Below are positions 59,208-64,000 of a stretch of 64,000 bases of DNA, in pieces (position 1 is the stretch's first letter; every line of letters starts with the position of its first letter). The translations under genes were made by a program, and so were the position numbers. The DNA is from CAZMSD01 sp964568855. Its GTDB lineage: Bacteria; CAIWAD01. Location: positions 62,001 to 126,000 of the forward strand of contig CAZMSD010000005.1 in the NCBI GenBank assembly GCA_964568855.1. Reading direction: 5' to 3'. The notes under the pieces were generated by a model. It saw only the letters and a list, made by a program, of their open reading frames with translations. It ran no database searches and was not told where the DNA came from.

Positions 59208-62200
59208 TTACTCCGCGACCGCGCGCACCTTGTAGAAGCGACGGCTCCCGGCACCCACCACCAGCGGATCCACGTAGCTCGTGTCCGGCGTGGCGGCCAG
59301 CAGGGAATACGATTCCGGGTCGAAGACCTGGTCCTCCGCGAAGTACACGTTGTAGAAGTCGGGCTCCAGGGGCTGGCCCAGCGTGTCGCTCGTCACCGGT
59401 ACCCAGCTCAGCAGGGCCGATCCCTCCGGCAGGATGGTCAGCTCCAGTCCCGTCACGGCGGCCGGCTGCGGCAGCCCCAGGCTGAAGGAGGCGAACTCGT
59501 CGAGCTCGATGTGGCTGTTGCCGTCGTTGCTGGCGGGCGCCTGCTCCTGCAGCCATCCGCCGTCGGGCGTGTCCCAGGCGCCCAGGGCCAGCCAGACTGC
59601 ATCAGGTGTATCACCCAGCTCTTGCTCCAGGCCCAGGATGCCCTCAACCACGGTGCCGGAGGCCGATTGCGAGGGCGTAGCCCCGCCGAGGTCGAACCAT
59701 CCCGCCCAGCCGTTGTCCGCCTCGTTGCCGATGAAGGCCTCCCACTGCATCACCTGGCCGGACTTGGCCCAGGGCGCCCCTTGCTGCGGGGCCGCACCTG
59801 AGGCCAGGAAGATGAAGTGGTCGCGGCCGGTTCCCTGGGCCTGGTTGCTGGCCAGGTAGAGTTCGCTGCCGTTCCAGTCGGCCCAGAGGCTCAGGCCGCC
59901 GTGCTCGGCCACTAGCTGGGCCGAGTCCTCGAGCTGGCCGTCCATCACGTAGGGCGGCACCGCCCCGCTCACCGGCACGTGCCAGTCCTGGCCGCTGTTG
60001 TTGTCCCAGTTACCCAGTCCGTCGTTGAAGACGAAATCCACCGAGGTCGCCCAGGCGGGAATCTGGTAGGTGTACTCCCAGCGCTCCGTACCGGGATTGT
60101 AAGACATCTCCGGATCCGGGTCGAGGATGTCCGTCCAGCCGCTGTGGCCGATGTGGATGAAGACAGGGTCGCTGCCCGGCGGCAGCGCGCCCTGGCTGAG
60201 ATCGTAGCCGATGCTCAGCTCGCCGCCGGCCTCCGGCTCCTCGGGGGACCAGACCACCGTGTCGTCCCCCGGTCCCCCGCCGCCGCCAGTGTCGATCCAG
60301 GTGTGCTGGATGGGGCTGCGCTTGGTGTAGCCGAGATTGTCGACGGCTTCCACGTAGTAGTCGATCAGCACCCCGCCCGAATCCACCAGGGCGGGTTCCT
60401 GGACGTGCAGGTAGTACTCGTCGGCAATGTAATCGGGCAGCACGAAGAAGTCGATGTTGGGATCGTTGTAGAAGTTTCCCGTGGGAAAGGCGCGCTGGTT
60501 CATGGACAGTCCGGTCCAGGCGCCCACCTCAGGTCCGCCCGCGTAGGTCTCGTTCTGGGAGCTCGCCAGCGGGTTCACGCCGTCCCCGTCCATGCGGTAG
60601 TACCAGGTCACCTGGTCCAGGCCGGAGACGTCGTAGACGAAGGTCCAGATCCAGAAGTCGCGCGCGTGGGTCACCTGCTGGTAGCCCCACAGCGGTCCGT
60701 AGCCCGTGCCGCCCGGGTTGTGGGGCAGCTGCTGCGGGATCCAGATGCTGGGCGGCGTCTGGTCGGATCCGCCGTCGCCGATCACGGCGTCGGCGTGGCC
60801 TACGGCCTGGTTGCAGGCGACCGTGGGCTTGACCTCCATGTCCAGGGCGGTTCCGTAATACATGTACCCGCTGGTCAGCGAAGGCAGAAAGAAATGCCAG
60901 GCCAACTCGGCGTCGTTCGCCCCGTGCGTCACGGGATCCTGCACCGAGGCCGGATCCACGCCTCCGGCGATCTGCTCGGCGGTTTCCACCCGGTTCTGCG
61001 CCGCCGTGATCACGGCCCAGTTGCGCTCGTCCTCGGCCCAGCCGCCCGCGATGTCGAAGTCCCCCCCGGGGCCCACCAGCGGCCAGTTCCAGTTGATGAA
61101 GTCGGGCGAGCCGAAATCGTTGTCGGCGTTGACCCAGGCGCCGTCCTCCACGTGGACCAGGTCGTTGAGGTCCACGGGGTGGTCCTGCAGGTACTCCTGG
61201 ACCACGCTGGGCGTGTAGCCGGCCGCCACCGCCTGGGAGGTGAAGTTGGGCACGCTTTCCATGTAGTACGAATAGCCGCCGCCCCAGGCGTTGTCGCCGT
61301 CGTGGGCCAGCACGATCAGCATGGGTTGCGTGGGATCGCTGGCCCAGGCGATCTGGTCGATGTCGTCCAGCCCGTACATCTGGTAGCCGTCCTCCCAGCT
61401 CATGGCCTGGGCCACGGGAACCACCACCAGCCGGTAGTCCTGGCCCGTGTCGGGATCAACGTAGCGCGCCGCGTGGGGCGTATAGGCGTAAGGGTAGGCG
61501 TTGGTGGGCGTGCAGCCGCGGGAGATCGTACGCGAGAACCAGTTCGCCTGGGCGGGGTTGACCTGGTCCGCGGGATTTGGAGGCGCGCAGTTCTCGCCCC
61601 CCGTTCCCAGCACCAGCGGGAAATTCCCGCAGGCTCGTGATACATGGTTATTGGGCACGAAGCACCACTCGATGCCCTCCTCCACCAGCACTTTGATCAT
61701 GCGTTCCGAGAAGGCCAGCTCAGGGGGAAAGAAGCCGGTCGAGATCCCGGGCTGGGAACTCCAGAGCTCGGGGTGGATCTCCTTCATGATCCGGATCTCC
61801 ATCCTCAGCGCATTCTCGTCGATCAGGGGGCAGAGGGCGTGGTGGTAGGAAAAGAGCACCAGGTCCAGGCGGGGACGGCCCCCGCTGGTGGTCCAGCCGC
61901 GGGCGGTGCGGTTGGGCTGGTACCAGTCGGATCCGTAGCCGCAGCAACCGTGCTCGCCCAGGCTGCGCACGTTCTCCGCCAGGCAGCCGCCGTAGCTGAC
62001 CTGGGCTCCCGAGTCCCAGCCGCTCATGCCGGCGATGGCGTCGCGCACGCGCCACTGGTAGGCGGCCTGGCGGTCGGCCACGCTGAAGATCTGTTCCACG
62101 TCGTTCTCGGGATGGGGCGCCCCGCCGTTGCGGTTCTGGATCGACTCCCAGGCCTTTTCGTAGGTCTGGGTCTCCAGCTGGCTGCGGTCCGGCCAGTAGA

Positions 62201-62390
62201 TCGGCTGCTGGAGATGCCAGTGGTAGGTCGTGTAGAGCTGGGCCGTCGCCTTCCCCGCCAGGATCAGGCAGCAGAGGACGGCCGGGACGATCCACGGCGG
62301 AAGGGACTTCTGGCGGGACGAACCGCGCGCGCCGGACGGCGGCGTCAGGGCTCGCGACCGGCGGGTGGAACCGGGAAACAAACGTGGCAT
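59208..62390 (-). CDS. Secreted GH57-like glycoside hydrolase with starch-binding module
   Basis: About 1,060 residues from the ATG at 62390 (GGAG 6 bases before); an ATG 12 codons upstream is the alternative. A basic N-terminal region leads to a signal segment (PWIVPAVLCCLILAGKATAQ). The catalytic region begins YTTYHWHLQQPIYW, resembling the H-x-H-x-P of GH57, with GFFPPELAFSERMIKVLVEEGIEWCFVPNNH further on. A linker, then a CBM25/53-like domain: DPVFIHIGHSGWTDI...RWEYTYQIPAWATSVDFVFNDGLGNWDNN. A third beta domain and a final FN3-like module (FYNVYFAED...SRRFYKVRAVAE) follow. Expected to bind and attack starch- or glycogen-like polymers outside the cell. The GH57 catalytic Glu/Asp pair could not be placed with certainty. 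Confidence 0.85.
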   Translation of the reverse strand: MPRLFPGSTRRSRALTPPSGARGSSRQKSLPPWIVPAVLCCLILAGKATAQLYTTYHWHLQQPIYWPDRSQLETQTYEKAWESIQNRNGGAPHPENDVEQIFSVADRQAAYQWRVRDAIAGMSGWDSGAQVSYGGCLAENVRSLGEHGCCGYGSDWYQPNRTARGWTTSGGRPRLDLVLFSYHHALCPLIDENALRMEIRIMKEIHPELWSSQPGISTGFFPPELAFSERMIKVLVEEGIEWCFVPNNHVSRACGNFPLVLGTGGENCAPPNPADQVNPAQANWFSRTISRGCTPTNAYPYAYTPHAARYVDPDTGQDYRLVVVPVAQAMSWEDGYQMYGLDDIDQIAWASDPTQPMLIVLAHDGDNAWGGGYSYYMESVPNFTSQAVAAGYTPSVVQEYLQDHPVDLNDLVHVEDGAWVNADNDFGSPDFINWNWPLVGPGGDFDIAGGWAEDERNWAVITAAQNRVETAEQIAGGVDPASVQDPVTHGANDAELAWHFFLPSLTSGYMYYGTALDMEVKPTVACNQAVGHADAVIGDGGSDQTPPSIWIPQQLPHNPGGTGYGPLWGYQQVTHARDFWIWTFVYDVSGLDQVTWYYRMDGDGVNPLASSQNETYAGGPEVGAWTGLSMNQRAFPTGNFYNDPNIDFFVLPDYIADEYYLHVQEPALVDSGGVLIDYYVEAVDNLGYTKRSPIQHTWIDTGGGGGPGDDTVVWSPEEPEAGGELSIGYDLSQGALPPGSDPVFIHIGHSGWTDILDPDPEMSYNPGTERWEYTYQIPAWATSVDFVFNDGLGNWDNNSGQDWHVPVSGAVPPYVMDGQLEDSAQLVAEHGGLSLWADWNGSELYLASNQAQGTGRDHFIFLASGAAPQQGAPWAKSGQVMQWEAFIGNEADNGWAGWFDLGGATPSQSASGTVVEGILGLEQELGDTPDAVWLALGAWDTPDGGWLQEQAPASNDGNSHIELDEFASFSLGLPQPAAVTGLELTILPEGSALLSWVPVTSDTLGQPLEPDFYNVYFAEDQVFDPESYSLLAATPDTSYVDPLVVGAGSRRFYKVRAVAE

Positions 62391-62505
62391 GGGGGACTCC
62401 GTTGGGCAGTGGGCAATGCGTTCCATCCGGCGAAGCGGTGATCGATCTACCGGATTATGAGTAGACCAAAGCTGAAGCTACGATCGATAAGGCTGTAAAT
62501 CCAGC

Positions 62506-62552
62506 GGTGATTGTAGGATCGAGTTTTCCGATAAGATCCGGCTACAATCACC
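62506..62552. repeat. 47-bp inverted repeat between the thioesterase and GH57 genes
   Basis: GGTGATTGTAG (62506-62516) and CTACAATCACC (62542-62552) are perfect 11-bp arms, with inner GATC/GATC copies extending the pairing with a two-base bulge. The right arm ends exactly at the thioesterase stop codon. On the minus strand no U-run follows, so it does not look like an ordinary terminator. The surrounding 125 bases are AT-richer than average. It could be a structured leader for the GH57 mRNA, a dyad operator or a mobile palindrome. Confidence 0.6.
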
Positions 62553-62921
62553 TCAGCAGAATTCCGGGCGGGGCAGCGAGATCTTCCGCCCGCGTTCGTC
62601 CAGGCGCACGAAAACGATCTCCGTGCTGAACACGCGGCGTTCCTCGGCGACGGTGGGACGGCGGGCGAAAACCTCCACGCCGTAGCGGACCGAAGTCTTC
62701 CCCTGTTCGATCCGCTCGATCCGGAAACGGAGCACCGAGCCGTTCTCCACCTTGTGGCGGAACTGCACGTCGCTCATGGCCACGGTCACCAGGGAACAGC
62801 CGGGATAATCCTGCGAGGAGGCGATCCAGGCGAACTCGTCCACCCAGCGCAGCATCATCCCGCCGAAGAGATGGCCGTAATGGTTCAAGTATTCGGGACG
62901 GACGATGGTGAAATTGTCCAT
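62553..62921 (-). CDS. Acyl-CoA thioesterase, hotdog fold (YciA-like)
   Basis: 122 residues. Hydrolyses acyl-CoA thioesters. The hotdog signature is NHYGHLFGGMMLRWVDEFAWIASSQDY, containing the usual catalytic Asp/Glu, followed by VTVAMSDVQFRHKVENGSVLRFRIERIEQGKTSVRYGVEVFARRP. Substrate chain length is not evident. The upstream spacer to dnaK contains a strong hairpin and one GTGATAC word (62999). Confidence 0.88.
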   Translation of the reverse strand: MDNFTIVRPEYLNHYGHLFGGMMLRWVDEFAWIASSQDYPGCSLVTVAMSDVQFRHKVENGSVLRFRIERIEQGKTSVRYGVEVFARRPTVAEERRVFSTEIVFVRLDERGRKISLPRPEFC

Positions 62922-63041
62922 GAGGCGGTCTCCCTGGCATGGTTCTCAAATGTAATACTGCAACTTCCTCACAGTCCGGGTCGTTTCGCGGACTTATTGT
63001 ATCACAAGTCGCCGGCATCCTCGTGATCCGTCGTACACGGC

Positions 63042-63069
63042 GGAAGGCCCTTCCGCGGAAGGGCCTTCC
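63042..63069 (-). terminator. Perfect hairpin behind dnaK
   Basis: GGAAGGCCCTTCC and GGAAGGGCCTTCC are perfect 13-bp complements separated by GC, so a 12-bp stem with a four-base loop can form. It starts about 55 bases after the dnaK stop codon. No U-run follows on the minus strand, which weakens a simple intrinsic-terminator reading, but stem stability and position suggest a 3' end or stabiliser of the dnaK mRNA. Confidence 0.5.
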
Positions 63070-63123
63070 CGTTCGCTCGCTCTATCCTCTTCCGGCCGTT
63101 CAAAGGCCTGGTGGGCGGAACGC

Positions 63124-64000
63124 TCACTTCTTTTCCTCGTCCACCACCTCGAAGTCGGCGTCTACGGCGCCTTCGTCGGATGCGGCGCCACTGCTTTCCG
63201 GGCCTGCCGTCTGTTCGCCGCCGCTGAAGCCCGCGCCCGGCCCGTCGGCGCCCTGAGCACCCTGCGAGGCCTGGGCTTTCTTGTAGAGTTCCTGGCTAAG
63301 TTCGTTCCAGATCTTGTCCAGGTCCTCGCTGGCGGCCTTGATATCGGCAAGGTTGTCCGTTTTCAGCGCTTCCTCGATGCGTACACAGGCCTGCTCCAGA
63401 CGTTCCTTTCCCGCGTCGCCGAGCTGGTCCTTCAGTTCCTCCACCTGCTTGCGGGTCTGGAAGACCTTCTGATCCGCCGTGTTGCGGGTCTCGACGGCTT
63501 CTTTGCGCTCGGCGTCGTCGGAGGCATGCTCCTCGGCTTCCCGCTTCATCTTGTTGATCTCGCTGTCGGTGAGGCCGGAGCTGGCTGTGATCTTGATCGA
63601 CTGTTCCTTGTTGGTGGCCATGTCCTTGGCCTTCACGCTCATGATGCCGTTGGCGTCGATATCGAAGCTCACCTCGATCTGCGGAACGCCCCGCGGAGCC
63701 GGCGGAATACCGTCAAGCTGGAAACGCCCGATGGTCTTGTTGTCGCCGGCCATGGGGCGCTCGCCCTGCAGCACGTGGATGTCCACCGTGGGCTGGTTGT
63801 CGCTGGCGGTTGAGAAAACCTGGCTCTTGCTGGTGGGAATGGTGGTGTTGCGTTCGATCAGCCGGGTCATCACGCCGCCGAGGGTCTCGATGCCCAGGGA
63901 AAGCGGTGTCACGTCCAGCAGCACCATCTCCTTGTCGCCCATCTCGCCGCCCAGGATACCCGCCTGGATGGCGGCGCCCAGGGCCACCACTTCATCAGGA
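63124..64000 (-). CDS. dnaK: Chaperone DnaK (Hsp70), C-terminal part, runs off the right edge
   Basis: About 292 residues are present. The fragment begins in the ATPase domain's last segment (PDEVVALGAAIQAGILGG), continues with the linker and substrate-binding domain (VLLDVTPLSLGIETLGGVMTRLIERNTTIPTSKSQVFSTASDNQ; IEVSFDIDANGIMSVKAKDMATNKEQSIKI) and the helical lid, then a Gly/Ala/Ser-rich tail ending DADFEVVDEEKK, the usual acidic EEVD-like bacterial end. It assists protein folding with DnaJ and GrpE, whose genes are outside the window. Confidence 0.98.
   Translation of the reverse strand, partial: PDEVVALGAAIQAGILGGEMGDKEMVLLDVTPLSLGIETLGGVMTRLIERNTTIPTSKSQVFSTASDNQPTVDIHVLQGERPMAGDNKTIGRFQLDGIPPAPRGVPQIEVSFDIDANGIMSVKAKDMATNKEQSIKITASSGLTDSEINKMKREAEEHASDDAERKEAVETRNTADQKVFQTRKQVEELKDQLGDAGKERLEQACVRIEEALKTDNLADIKAASEDLDKIWNELSQELYKKAQASQGAQGADGPGAGFSGGEQTAGPESSGAASDEGAVDADFEVVDEEKK

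Overview
The window is about 64 kb of high-GC DNA (roughly two thirds G+C) from a Gram-negative bacterium. Several lipoproteins carry lipoboxes, and there are exported TPR proteins, a YdbH/YdbL-type pair and a complete Bat (MoxR-DUF58-BatA-BatB/C-BatD-BatE) operon. With the split glycine decarboxylase (GcvPA/GcvPB), PlsY, the small-type PurL and a secreted enzyme with an FN3-like C-terminal end, this looks like an uncultured lineage of the Fibrobacteres-Chlorobi-Bacteroidetes neighbourhood (Delongbacteria/Krumholzibacteria-like). That placement is inference; there is no rRNA in the window. Nearly every gene lies on the minus strand. The exceptions are an Rrf2 regulator, a HAD phosphatase and an orphan DNA methyltransferase.

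Layout by position, with transcription mostly from right to left. 1-167: start of an exported protein. 546-17656: a tightly packed run purL > AsmA/YdbH-like > YdbL-like (DUF1318) lipoprotein > a giant exported beta-propeller/TPR/CHAT protein > an unusual long GlmS. 17.9-23.7 kb: Rrf2 regulator with a perfect inverted repeat upstream, uvrC, methylmalonyl-CoA epimerase and an exonuclease-DinG helicase. 23.8-29.7 kb: efp, accB, accC, gcvH, gcvPA, gcvPB. 29.8-37.5 kb: ligA, apt, acyP, gpsA, plsY, recA, thpR, cinA. 37.6-42.3 kb: small SRP RNA, dnaX, ybaB, recR, pgsA, pgpA and a small membrane protein. 43.1-52.4 kb: the Bat operon, with 4-bp start/stop overlaps at almost every junction. 52.5-63 kb: a TPR-like lipoprotein, a radical SAM/SPASM protein, an orphan methyltransferase, a GH13 alpha-amylase-like protein, a class V aminotransferase, pyrophosphatase, a Tll0287-like haem protein, a secreted GH57-like protein with a starch-binding module, and a thioesterase. 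The right edge holds the C-terminal part of dnaK.

The most unusual signal is not a gene. The heptamer GTGWTAC (GTGATAC or GTGTTAC, either strand, never followed by C in the copies I found) occurs at least 32 times where base composition predicts about 7. It repeatedly forces rare synonymous codons (ATA, TTA, GTA-TCA, CGT-GAT-ACA, TGT-TAC, TAT-CAC) into GC-rich genes. This looks like selection for a DNA word: an uptake sequence, a methylation or nucleoid-protein site, or a recombination signal. Other points of interest are the exported CHAT protease-like giant next to the YdbH/YdbL pair, a GlmS whose catalytic Cys sits behind a 28-residue leader, an A10 slippage site in dnaX with immediate stops in both alternative frames, and a long hairpin in front of the secreted GH57 gene.
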